64,000 bases of DNA from Triticum aestivum (lineage: Eukaryota; Streptophyta; Magnoliopsida; Poales; Poaceae). A program made the translations under genes and the position numbers. A model generated the notes under the pieces. That model did no database searches, was not told the origin of the DNA, and saw only the letters and a list, made by a program, of their open reading frames with translations. Positions 53,585 to 62,623 of this stretch are shown here, piece after piece (positions within the stretch are counted from its first letter, which is position 1; each line of letters opens with the position of its first letter). The stretch covers positions 226,731,684 through 226,795,683 of the forward strand of contig NC_057808.1 of NCBI RefSeq assembly GCF_018294505.1, read 5' to 3'.

Positions 53585-54300
53585 CAGATATTCCTTGAAT
53601 TCCTTGGTCCAGCATCCCTCCTGGGCTCGAGCGCCAAGAGCAGGCGAGCTCCTGAGGTCGGGCCACAGGCTGGGGCTCCCGTGGCAGGCGGCTGTGGGAG
53701 CTCCTCCCGAGGCTGAGCTGTGCTTGAAAGTGGTGGCGTCGCTGACGGCTTGAAGAGCCGCTCCTCGAAGACGCCAGGCTCTTGGGGCTGCCGCTTGGAC
53801 GCCCTCCTGGCGATGTCGTCGGCTTCCTTGTTGCTGCCACGGGGCACATGCTGCACCTCCAGGCCCAGGAACTGCTTTTCCATCTTACGCACTTCCGCGA
53901 GGTATGCCTCCATGTGCTCGTCCTTTGGCTCGTAAACTTTGTTGGAGAAGTTGACGAGGAGCTGTGAGTCGCCCCTAACGGTGAGGCGCTTCACCCCCAG
54001 AGATGTCGCGGCCTTCAGGCCAGCTATGAGGCCTTCGTATTCTGCGATGTTGTTGGAGACCTTCTCGCCCTGCTGAAAGCAGAGCTGCACAGCGTAGTAG
54101 AGCTTGTCCTGAGTGGGCGAGATGAGTACTGCTCCAGCCCCGCGCCCTGATGCGCGAACGCACCATCGAAATACATGACCCAAGTCTTCGCCTACTTCAA
54201 GTGTCGGGGCATCCGTCCATTCCGCCACAAAATCAGTGAGCGCGGCTCCCTTGATGACCCTGGTAGTGCTGAACTCCAACTGGAATGCCTGCAGCTCGAT
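53584..54300 (-). pseudogene. Second RNase H-like domain of the Gypsy element
   Basis: An open frame of about 230 residues: TDFVAEWTDAP, then a Cys at the usual first Asp position region (FRWCVRASGRGAGAVLISPT), NNIAEYEGLIAGLKAATSLG, LTVRGDSQLLVNFSNKVYEP and VQHVPRGSNKEADDIARRAS. This is the archaeal-type RNase H found after the ordinary RNase H in Tat-lineage elements. The first catalytic Asp (usually FDGA/FDGS) looks changed to Cys-containing sequence, so activity is doubtful. A TAG separates it from the upstream frame. Confidence 0.8.
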
Positions 54301-54303
54301 GTT

Positions 54304-55927
54304 CTACTCAGCGACCCTTCCAGCAGAGTTGGGGCTCCTGAGCACCCTCTCCAATGGGTAAGCTGAGACGACCTTGATGGGGTGGCCCTTGAAGTAGTGC
54401 CGCAACTTGCGCGAGGCCACCAGGAGCGCGAGCAGGAGCGTCTGAGGCATGGGACATCGTGCCATCGCGTCCCGCAACACCATGCTGACGAAATACACCG
54501 GGTGCTTGACGAGGGCAGGTGCGTTGGTGAGGCTCGCGTCTTGCGAAAGTTGGGGTGTCTCCTGAGGTGGTGGAACTCCTGGCGCCTGATCGCTTGCGGG
54601 AATCTCTATAACGTCGTCCTGCCGAGCTTGGTCTTCTGTTGATGCCGCTACGGCTCTTGTTGCGCCTTCCTGATCTTGCGTCATCTCGGCTGGCGGCGTA
54701 GCTTGGCGCGGCGCGCCCTTGGCTTGATGCTCCTCCCGAACCGCCACTAGCGCCGCACTGACGGAGTACGGGGTGGCGGCAAGATAAAGTACTTGTGGCT
54801 CGAGAGGTCGTGGCGCCACCATCACCGGAGGGCTAGTCAGGTATCTCTTGAGGTCTTGAAAAGCTCGGTCGGCCTCCGGGGTCCACTCGAATGGGCCCTT
54901 CTTCTTGATCAGCTTAAAGAAGGGTAGGGCGCGCTCTCCTAGCTTGGAGATGAAGCGTCCCAACGCAGTTACCCGACCAGCCAGCTTCTGCATTTCCTTG
55001 AGGGTCTACGGTGCGCTCATATCCTCAATGGCCTTGATCTTCTTCGGGTTCGCCTCGATCCCTCTGTGGGACACCGAACACGCACTTCTCCGGGTTAAGT
55101 CGCAAGTTCACCTGGCGCAGGCTCGCGAAGGTCTCCTCCAGATCTTGGATCAAGGTTCTTGCCTCCCGAGACTTCACCACAATGTCGTCGACGTAGGCCT
55201 TTGTGTTTCTCCTGAGCTGCCGCCCTAAGGCGATGTGCATCAGCCGCTGAAAGGTCGCGCCCGCATTGCGCAGTCTGAAGGGCATACAGGTGTAGCAGTA
55301 CACCCCACACGGGGTCAGGAAGGCTGTCTTCTCTACATCTTCCACCGCCATCTTGATTTGGTGATACCCTGAGAACACATCCAGGAAGCATAGCAGGTCG
55401 CACTCGGCAGTGGAGTTAACGATCTGGTCGATGCGTGGGAGCGGGAACGGGTCTTGGGGGCAGGCCTTGTTGAGGTTGGTGAAGTCGACGCACATTCGCT
55501 CATTCCTGCCCTTCCTCGGCACTTCGACAGGGTTCGCCAGCCATTCGGGGTACCTAACCTCGCGAATGGCACCCGCCGCCTCCAACTTGCGGGTCTCTTG
55601 GACGATGAAGGCCTGCTTCTCCGTGGACTGCCGTCTCGCCAGCTGCTTCACAGAGCGCACATTGGGGCATACCCTTAAGTGATGCTGAATCACCTCTCTC
55701 GGGACCCCCACCAGCTGATTGGGCTCCCACATGAATATATCCTTGTTTGCGCGCAAGAACTTCACCAACGCTACCTCTTGGCTTGGGTCAAGGCCAGCAC
55801 CTATGGTAAAGGTGGCTCCTGAGGACCCGTCCTCGTTGACTGGCACCTGCTTGGTTTCCGCCTTGTCTTGTGTGAACAACTGCTTCTTCTTGTTTGGTGC
55901 GGCTCCCTTGGGCTCGGAGGTACCCAC
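54304..55927 (-). pseudogene. Gypsy reverse transcriptase and RNase H, broken
   Basis: The frame 55025-55927 holds VPRKGRNERMCVDFTNLNKA, FLDVFSGYHQIKMAVEDVEK and the active-site AYVDDIVVKS. MPFRLRNAGATFQ has Arg where Gly is usual. The frame is lost after NPEKCVFGVP through a small deletion. Frame 54304-54993 continues with LAGRVTALGRFISKLGERAL, FKLIKKKGPFEWTPEADRAF and an RNase H region with ARPLEPQVLYLA. Its usual Asp-rich motifs are weak, and a long Gln/Ala/Pro-rich spacer (QATPPAEMTQDQEGATRAVA) is inserted, as is usual in Tat elements. Confidence 0.88.
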
Positions 55928-55936
55928 GTAGGCAGG

Positions 55937-56614
55937 CTACGCCGTCGCAGCGGTCTTGAGGGCGAGCTTGAGCGCCACCAGGGCCTCCTTGGCATCCCCC
56001 TTGACAGTGAGGACGCCTTTGCTTCCAGGCATCTTCATGAGGTTGTAGGTCGGATGAGTCGCCGCCATGAACTGGGCCAGAGCTGGGTACCCGGGAATGG
56101 CGTTGTACGGGAGGCCGATGCGGGCGATGTCGAAGTCGACCAGCTCGGTGCGGTAGTTGTCACGCGTGCCGAAGGTGACGGGGAGGCGGACCTGCCCCAG
56201 GGAGCGGGCAGTGCCGCCACCAACTCCTGAGAAAGGCTTGCTGAGGCTGAGCCGCTCAAGCGGCACATGAAGAAGGCTGAAGGCCTCCATGGAGAGCAAG
56301 TTGAGGCCGGCGCCGCCGTCGATGAGGGTCTTGGTGACGGCCACGTTGCATATGGTGGGCATGCAGAGCATCGGCAGCATGCCCGAGCCGGCGGTGGTGA
56401 CAGGGTGGTCTTCTGAGCTGAAGGTGAGGTCGGCCTCTGGCGCAGCCCAGCCCGGAGAGCCCCCGAGCGCTTGGAAGCGGCACCAATCTGGCGGAGGAAC
56501 GGCTTGATGTGGCGATCTGAAGGCAGCGCCTGAGAGCCGCCTAGCAGGGCCGCGACCGCGTGGTGTGCTGGTGCCGTGTAGCGCGCAGTGAAGAGGTCGC
56601 GCAGCTCCTCCCAA
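55937..56614 (-). pseudogene. Gypsy protease region, dead
   Basis: Holds ADLTFSSEDHPVTTAGSGML, ICNVAVTKTLIDGGAGLNLL (retropepsin active site, DGGAGLN in place of the usual DGGSSLN), SKPFSGVGGGTARSLGQVRL and DFDIARIGLPYNAIPGYPAL. The last of these is the bridge to reverse transcriptase. The first 50 residues or so of the open frame are out-of-frame gag. Confidence 0.8.
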
Positions 56615-56904
56615 GACGCCACCGTGGATCCGGGGAGGTTGAGCAGCCAGGCACGCGACTCGCCGGCGAGGGCCATGGGAAGCTAGTTGGCCATGACCTT
56701 ATCGTCACCCCCGGCCTCGAGGATGGCCTCCTCATATGCCAGTAGGAAAGCCGATGGGTCCGCCGCGCCGTCGTAGCGCGGCGGCATCTCTGGCTTGAAC
56801 TTGGGTGGCCACCACACCTGCCGCAGGGTGGGGGCCAGGGCTCGGAGCCCCCTGGCCCCGTCGTCAACGCCGGCCGTCGGAGTCGGTAGCGGGGCGCCTG
56901 CCAT
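56560..56904 (-). pseudogene. Gypsy gag remnant, internally deleted
   Basis: From ATG at 56904 the frame reads WWPPKFKPEMPPRYDGAADP, AFLLAYEEAILEAGGDDKVM, then a TAG at about 56683-56685 where gag proteins of this group have Trp. It continues LPMALAGESRAWLLNLPGST, VASWEELRDLFTARYTAPAH and IKPFLRQIGA, and then joins the protease region in another frame. The rest of gag, including the zinc knuckle, is missing, so this copy is also a deletion product. Confidence 0.8.
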
Positions 56905-56956
56905 GAGGGCGCACCGCGGTGGCAACGGAGCGCAGATCGACGGAAGGGAAGCTATG

Positions 56957-56980
56957 GCGCACCCCTACCTGGCGCGCCAA
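56957..56980 (-). promoter_or_regulatory. Primer binding site of the nested Gypsy element
   Basis: The minus strand reads TTGGCGCGCCAGGTAGGGGT directly inside the 5' LTR, a common primer site among Tat-type plant elements. Confidence 0.8.
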
Positions 56981-56981
56981 A

Positions 56982-57859
56982 TGTCGGATCACGGGTTCCG
57001 GCAAAACCCTCGAGGTTCGAACACTGGGGTGCGCGCGAAGATTTCCTCCCTACCGATCCACGCCCTAGCTCGCTAAGATCTCACGGACGAACTCGACGAA
57101 CTCACGACACAAAAGACACAAGATTTATACTGGTCCGGGCCACCGTTGTGGTGTAATACCCTACTCCAGTGTGGTGGTGGTGGATTGCCTCTTGGGCTGA
57201 TGATGAACAGTACAAGGGGAAGAACAGCCTCCGAAGGTTGAGGTGTTCTTGTCCTCAGTGTGTGGCTAAGGGTTGAGTGAGATGCCTCTCCAACCGTCCC
57301 GTCTACGGTAGTGGCTAGCTCTACTTATATAGGCCCTGGTCCTCTCCCCAAATATTGAGCGGGAAGGGAGCCAACAACGACCAATTTGAAAGGGGACAAC
57401 TAGTACAGCTTATCCTGACAAAAGCGGTCTTCGCCTGCAAAAGGCTCTGGTGGTGACGCCGCCTTGGGCTCCATGGTGACCTCCGTCTTGCCGTCCTGCT
57501 GGTCTTGGTCTCGTTGCACTGATATGGAAACCTTTGCTTGATGCCTCGGTACTCCGCGGCTGTGCTTGCCTCCTTAACGCCAAAGAGGAAACAAGGACAC
57601 TACGCGCGCTGGCGCCCGCCTAATCCTGATCGTCATGGCTCACGTCACGAGAACCTCGTGAGGTTTGCCTTGCCTTGATCTCTCTGCTCCTCGCGAGGCA
57701 GCCTGGTGAGGCCGCTCCTGAGGAGGTCCTGTGTCGTCCGCCTCGCGAGGGTCTTGAATGCCTTGTCGATGAAGATGGGTCATACAGGCCTGCTAGCTCA
57801 GCCACGCCATGGGCCGCAGGCAGGCAAGTCTGGGGACCCCCGTTCCCAGAACGCCGACA
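56982..57859 (-). repeat. 5' LTR of the nested Gypsy element
   Basis: 878 bp with ends TGTCGGATCACGGG and AACGCCGACA on the plus strand. A TATA-like CTATATAAG lies at 57324-57332 on the minus strand. Confidence 0.93.
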
Positions 57860-57864
57860 ATAAA

Positions 57865-58672
57865 TGAGTCTCTTGTCCTTATCATCGCAAATAAAATCAA
57901 GTGCTACCATACTTTTATAGTTTAAGAAAATAGGGGGCAGCACCTTTTCTTCTTTCTCATAATGTCTAATAGGTATCTCAAAATATTTAGCAAGACGCGA
58001 AGCAAAGATACCTCCAAAAATGGGGCCCTTTGTACGGTTTAGACTCAACCGTTTAGCAACCATAGCGCCTAAACTGAAAGTTCTGTCACGGAGTAAAGCA
58101 TGGCGCAAAATGGCGGGGTCAGGAGCACTGAGGCCCCCGTTGTTCCCGCGACCAATTAAATATCTACTAGCAAATATTGCATAGTAACGTAGAACAGGAA
58201 AATGTATACTAGTAGTTCTTGCATCTGACACTTTTCTCTTTTCCCCTACAGCAATTTCATCAATAAACTCTGCCACATCACTAGTATGTGGTTCCTCAAC
58301 GCTGCCCTCAAAAGGCAACTTGCAAACCACACAAAAATCATAGAGTGGCATCTCCTTAAACTCATCATATAAAAAGAAATCTACCGAAGGTGGTGATCTC
58401 CTAGCATGGAAATGAAAATTTTGCACAAAAATATTAGTGAGTAGGAGATACTGTTCGAGCTGGTCGTGGAGGAAGTCGGTGAGGCCTGCATTCTCAGCCA
58501 AGTAATAAAAATCAACATAAATTCCGGCGGCTCTCAAGAATGCATCACAAGGCCATTCACACGGCCGAACCTCCGCGGTGCGCGGAAGTTTGTACTTGGG
58601 CTTTTCATTCTCTTCATTCTCCTTTCCCTTCGAACTCTGGCTTGAGAGGCCTCTCAACAATCTCTTCAACAT
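57865..58672 (-). pseudogene. ATHILA ORF-1-like gene, N-terminal part
   Basis: ATG at 58672 (MLKRLLRGLSSQSSKGKENE); about 269 residues belong to the gene before the nested insertion. Lys/Glu-rich start, then FLRAAGIYVDFYYLAENAGL, DFLHDQLEQYLLLTNIFVQN, FPVLRYYAIFASRYLIGRGN and KGPIFGGIFASRLAKYFEIP. The pattern of F-A-S-R, a hydrophobic middle and G-G-I resembles the ATHILA ORF-1 family of plant retroelements. It lies in the place where related elements carry their last, env-positioned ORF. No transmembrane segment or signal peptide is evident. The rest is at 49246-49515. Function unknown. Confidence 0.8.
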
Positions 58673-59454
58673 TTTCTCCCTCCGAAAATTTCTGAAATTT
58701 TTAGTGACTCAAAATAAAAATGAACCAAACTCAACAAGTTGATATCAACTACTCCCACAAGTGCCTAGAGGCTATATCATGCATTAGGACTACTTGGGAC
58801 CATATAAAATTGACATGCAAGCTCAAGAATAGGGTCACCTAAGCAGAATTTTTTTTGCAATAAATAAAGCACTAGAACAAAAACTAATTGGACCATTGGA
58901 GGAGTCACATACCGAAGAACAATCCCCCAAAATAGTTCTGTGAATGGAGCCTTGAGCAAGGAGATCGAAAATGGCAGCAAGATGAGCTAGAACACGGGTT
59001 TGAGCTATGGGAGGATTTTTTCTGGAGGAAGACGAAGTGAGTGGGTGCTGGAATAAGTGGAGGGGGCCACGTGGGGCCCACGAGGTAGGGGGCGCCCCAG
59101 GGGGTGGGCGTGCCCTGGACCCTCGTGGCCATATGGTGGGTCCCCCTGGTGTGCTCTCAGTGCCAGATATTCTTAGATATTCTACAAAAAATCATATTTC
59201 ATTTTCAGGACATTTGGAGAACTTTTATTTTCGGGGTATTTTTTATTGCAAGGATAATTCAGAAAACAGACAGAAAATACTATTTTTGTTTTATTTAATC
59301 TAAATAACAGAAAGTAAAAGGATGGTACAGGGAGTCGTGCTTTCTAACTTCATCCATCTCATGCTCATCAAACGGAATCCACTAACAAGGTTGATCAAGT
59401 CTTGTTAACAAACTCTTTCCGAATAACATGAAACCGGAGAATTTTCGAATAACA
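58673..59454 (-). other. Spacer between gag-protease and ORF-1, with LTR-like part
   Basis: No open frame of note. 59060-59300 resembles the U3 part of the Athila-type LTRs: a GC-rich dyad (GGGCCCACGAGG ... ACCCTCGTGGCC, 59072-59132) followed to the right by AGAACTTTTATTTTCGG. It occupies the place where reverse transcriptase and integrase would be expected to end. Confidence 0.6.
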
Positions 59455-61482
59455 CTAGGTTACCTCAACGGGGATATGCACGTCCCCAATAATAAGAATA
59501 TCATATTTCTTCTTGACAGTAGGAAGAGGAAATTCAAAACCTCCAATAGTAGTCGTTGGAGTTTTTCCAATAGAATTGATACTGTGGACTTGAGGTTGTT
59601 TCCTCCGAAAGTGTACCGTATGCTCATTACCATTAACATGAAAAGTGACATTGCCTTTGTTGCAATCAATAATAGCCCCTGCAGTATTCAGGAAGGGTCT
59701 ACCAAGAATAATAGACATACTATCGTCCTCGGCAATATCAAGAATAACAAAGTCTGTCAAAATAGTAACATTTGCAACCACAACAGTCACATCCTCACAA
59801 ATACCGACAGGTATAGCAGTTGATTTATCGGCCATTTGCGAAGATATTTCAGTAGGTGTCAACTTATTCAAATCAAGTCTACAATATAAAGAGAGAGGCA
59901 TAACACTAACACCGGCTCCAAGATCACATAAAGCAGTTTTAACATAGTTTCTTTTAATGGAGCATGGTATAGTTGGTACTCCTGGATCTCCTAGTTTCTT
60001 AGGTATTCCACCCTTAAAAGTATAATTAGCAAGCATGGTGGAAATTTCAGCTTCCGGTATCTTTCTTTTATTTGTAACAATATCCTTCATATACTTAGCA
60101 TAAGGATTCATTTTAAGCATATCAGTCAAACGCATAAGAAAAAAGATAGGTCTAATCATTTCAGCAAAGCGCTCAAAATCCTCATCATCCTTTTTCTTGG
60201 ATGGTTTAGGAGGAAAAGGCATGGGTTTCTGAACCCATGGTTCTCTTTCTTTACCGTGCTTCCTAGCAACAAAATCTCTGTTATCATAACGTTGATTCTT
60301 TGATTGTGGGTTATCAAGATCAACAGCAGGTTCAATCTCTAAATCATTGTCATTGCTAGGTTGAGCATCATCATTAATATTATCACTAGGTTCATGTTCA
60401 TTACCAGATTGTGTTTCAGCATTAGAAATAGAAATATCATTGGGATTCTCAGGTGTGTCAACAACAGGTTCAGTAGAAGCATGCAAAGTCCTATCATTTT
60501 TCTTTTTCTTCTTCTTAGAAGGACTAGGCGCATCAACATTAGTTCTCTGAGAATCTTGCTCAATTCTCTTAGGATGGCCCTCAGGATACAAAGGTTCCTG
60601 AGTCATCTTACCCCCTCTAGTCATAACTATAACAACATTATCATTTTTCTTATTATTTAATTCATTGAGAAAATCATTTTGAGCTTTAAGCACTTGTTCT
60701 GCTTGAGTGGTAACCATAAAAGCATGTTTACTAATAAGTTTAAGTTCACCTTTAACTCTAGACATATAATCACTCAAGTGTTCAATCATATAAGCATTAC
60801 GTTTCAATTGTCTACCAACATAAGCATTGAAGTTTTCTTGTTTAACAATAAAATTATCAAACTCATCCAAGCATTGGCTAGCAGATTTATAACGAGGAAT
60901 ATCACCTTCATCAAATATATAGAGAGAATTTACCTTTACTACCTGTGTCGGGTTATCAAGACCATGTATTTCTTCAATAGGTGGTAAATTCTTAACATCT
61001 TCAGCTTTAATACCCTTTTCTTTCATAGATTTCTTTGCCTCTGGCATATCTTCAGGACTGAGAAATAGAATACCCCTTTTCTTCAGTGTTGGTTTAGGAA
61101 TTGGTTCAGGAAGTGTCCAATTATTATCATTACTCAACATATTATTCAATAGCAATTCAGCTTGATCAATAGTTCTTTCCCTGAAAATACAACCAGCACA
61201 ACTATCCAGGTGGTCTCTGGAAGCATCAGTTAGTCCATTATAAAAGATATCAAGTATTTCATTTTTCTTGAGAGGATGATCAGGCAAAGCATTAAGTAAT
61301 CGGAGAAGCCTCCCCCAAGCTTGTGGGAGACTCTCTTCTTCAATTTTCACAAAATTATATATTTCCCTTAAGGCAGCTTGTTTCTTATGAGCAGGGAAAT
61401 ATTTAGCAGAGACGTAATAAATCATATCCTGGGGACTACGCACACAACCAGGAGTAAGAGAATTAAACCATGTTAGCATCAC
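59455..61482 (-). CDS. Athila-type Gag (C-terminal part) and protease
   Basis: A 675-residue open frame, second part of gag. Capsid-like sequence at the start reads WFNSLTPGCV, YFPAHKKQAALREIYNFVKI, EEESLPQAWGRLLRLLNALP. A Lys-rich, low-complexity stretch lies near 315-330. The retropepsin region follows near 500-610: TIPCSIKRNYVKTALCDLGA, GVSVMPLSLYCRLDL, then SIILGRPFLNTAGAIIDCNK. The active site reads DLGAGVS, where DLGASVS is usual. No zinc knuckle is visible, as often in this lineage. The frame ends soon after protease, and no reverse transcriptase follows. A one-base loss near 61480 separates it from 61463-62176. Confidence 0.88.
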   Translation of the reverse strand: MMLTWFNSLTPGCVRSPQDMIYYVSAKYFPAHKKQAALREIYNFVKIEEESLPQAWGRLLRLLNALPDHPLKKNEILDIFYNGLTDASRDHLDSCAGCIFRERTIDQAELLLNNMLSNDNNWTLPEPIPKPTLKKRGILFLSPEDMPEAKKSMKEKGIKAEDVKNLPPIEEIHGLDNPTQVVKVNSLYIFDEGDIPRYKSASQCLDEFDNFIVKQENFNAYVGRQLKRNAYMIEHLSDYMSRVKGELKLISKHAFMVTTQAEQVLKAQNDFLNELNNKKNDNVVIVMTRGGKMTQEPLYPEGHPKRIEQDSQRTNVDAPSPSKKKKKKNDRTLHASTEPVVDTPENPNDISISNAETQSGNEHEPSDNINDDAQPSNDNDLEIEPAVDLDNPQSKNQRYDNRDFVARKHGKEREPWVQKPMPFPPKPSKKKDDEDFERFAEMIRPIFFLMRLTDMLKMNPYAKYMKDIVTNKRKIPEAEISTMLANYTFKGGIPKKLGDPGVPTIPCSIKRNYVKTALCDLGAGVSVMPLSLYCRLDLNKLTPTEISSQMADKSTAIPVGICEDVTVVVANVTILTDFVILDIAEDDSMSIILGRPFLNTAGAIIDCNKGNVTFHVNGNEHTVHFRRKQPQVHSINSIGKTPTTTIGGFEFPLPTVKKKYDILIIGDVHIPVEVT

Positions 61483-62176
61483 CCTTTAATGAGAACTGAA
61501 ATAACTTAAGGATATAGTAGTAACGAATTTTTTCCTCATGAGTGAATAGGGCGGCTATATCATTTAACTTAGTAAGATGTGCCACAGCAGTTTCAGATTC
61601 ATAGCCATAAAAAGGATCAGATTCAACCAAACTAATTAACTCAGGATCGACAGAGAAATCATAATCCTTATCAGAAATACGGATAGGTGAAGTAGCAAAA
61701 GCAGGGTCATATTTCATTCTAGCATTCAGAGATTTTTCTTTCAGCTTAGCTAACAGTTTCTTAAGATCATATCTCTCTTTGCAAGCAAAAAGGTCTCTAG
61801 CAGTTTCTTCATCCATAACATAACCCTCAGGCACATCACGCAATTCATATCTAGGGGGAGAATCTTCATCATCACTTTCATCAATATTATCAGTTTCAAT
61901 AATTTCATTCTCTCTAACCCTAGCAAGTTGTTCATCAAGAAATTCACCTAATGGCACAGTATTATCAAGCATAGAAGTAGTTTCATCATAAGTATCATGC
62001 AAAGCAGAAGTGGCATCATCAATAACATGCGACATATCAGAATCAATAGCAGGAGTAGGTGTCGCAAGTTTACTCATAACAAAAGGTGAATCAAATGCAG
62101 AGCTAGATGGCAGATTCTTACCTCCCCTCGTAATTGAGGGATAAATCTTGGTTTTTTCGTCTTTCAAGTTCCTCAT
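61463..62176 (-). CDS. Athila-type Gag, N-terminal part
   Basis: A 237-residue frame starting with ATG at 62176 (MRNLKDEKTKIYPSITRGGK), 53 bases from the primer binding site. It is acidic, with TTSMLDNTVPLGEFLDEQLA and EIIETDNIDESDDEDSPPRY, then YDLKKLLAKLKEKSLNARMK and HLTKLNDIAALFTHEEKIRY. The frame stops right after LKGDANMV, where the capsid motif A-xx-WF-NSL begins in the next frame, so one base has been lost at about 61478-61484. Gag forms the particle; this copy needs a frameshift to be read through. Confidence 0.85.
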   Translation of the reverse strand: MRNLKDEKTKIYPSITRGGKNLPSSSAFDSPFVMSKLATPTPAIDSDMSHVIDDATSALHDTYDETTSMLDNTVPLGEFLDEQLARVRENEIIETDNIDESDDEDSPPRYELRDVPEGYVMDEETARDLFACKERYDLKKLLAKLKEKSLNARMKYDPAFATSPIRISDKDYDFSVDPELISLVESDPFYGYESETAVAHLTKLNDIAALFTHEEKIRYYYILKLFQFSLKGDANMV

Positions 62177-62228
62177 AGTGATCAGCAGATATAAATCCCA
62201 AGTGACTCAAAGAATAGAGCTATGCTCC

Positions 62229-62248
62229 CCGGCAACGGCGCCAGAAAA
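62229..62248 (-). promoter_or_regulatory. Primer binding site of the Athila-type element
   Basis: The minus strand reads TTCTGGCGCCGTTGCCGGGG a few bases inside the LTR, the same sequence as at 7522-7547. Confidence 0.8.
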
Positions 62249-62254
62249 TAGTCT

Positions 62255-62623
62255 TGATAACCCACAAGTATAGGGGATCGCAACAGTTTTCGAGGGTAGG
62301 GTATTCAACCCAAATTTATTGATTCGACACAAGGGGAGCCAAAGAATATTCTCAAGTATTAGCAGTTGAGTTTTTCAATTCAACCACACCTGGAAAATTT
62401 AATATCTGCAGCAAAGCATTTAGTAGCAAAGTAATATGGAAGTAACGGTAACGGCGGCAAAAGTAACAGTAGCAGTTTTGTAGTAATTGTAACAGTGGCA
62501 ACGGTAAAGTAACTAAGCAAAGATCAATATGTGAAAAGCTCGTAGGCATTGGATCAGTGATGGATAATTATGTCGGATGCGATTCCTCATGCAACTGTTA
62601 TAACATAGGGTGACACATAACTA
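62255..62623 (-). repeat. 5' LTR of the Athila-type element, interrupted
   Basis: Matches 45811-46180 with few differences. It is cut at 62624 by a CACTA element; the rest of the LTR should lie beyond that element, outside the window. Confidence 0.9.

Larger units (their letters stand above)
49521..57859 (-). mobile_element. Tat/Retand-type Gypsy element, nested
   Basis: LTRs at 49521-50415 and 56982-57859, flanked by ATAAA on both sides (49516-49520 and 57860-57864). On the minus strand, gag remnant, protease, reverse transcriptase with RNase H, a second RNase H-like domain, and integrase follow each other. Between integrase and 3' LTR lies a 1.9-kb region with an antisense ORF, a layout known for the Tat/Retand group. 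Many stops and frameshifts make it dead. It is younger than the Athila-type element it splits. Confidence 0.92.
45811..62623 (-). mobile_element. Athila-type Gypsy element without polymerase genes
   Basis: Minus-strand order: 5' LTR (62255-62623, broken by a CACTA insertion), primer binding site, gag-protease, an LTR-like stretch, an ATHILA ORF-1-like gene (split by a nested Gypsy), 2 kb of noncoding DNA, polypurine tract and 3' LTR (45811-47212). Reverse transcriptase, RNase H and integrase are absent between protease and the second ORF, so the element was non-autonomous. Flanking duplication cannot be checked because the 5' LTR end is outside the window. Confidence 0.88.

Noticed and set aside
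57620..57864. C-terminal 80 residues of the 350-residue minus-strand frame starting at 58672
   Set aside because: These codons come from the LTR of the nested Gypsy element; the gene continues at 49515 instead.
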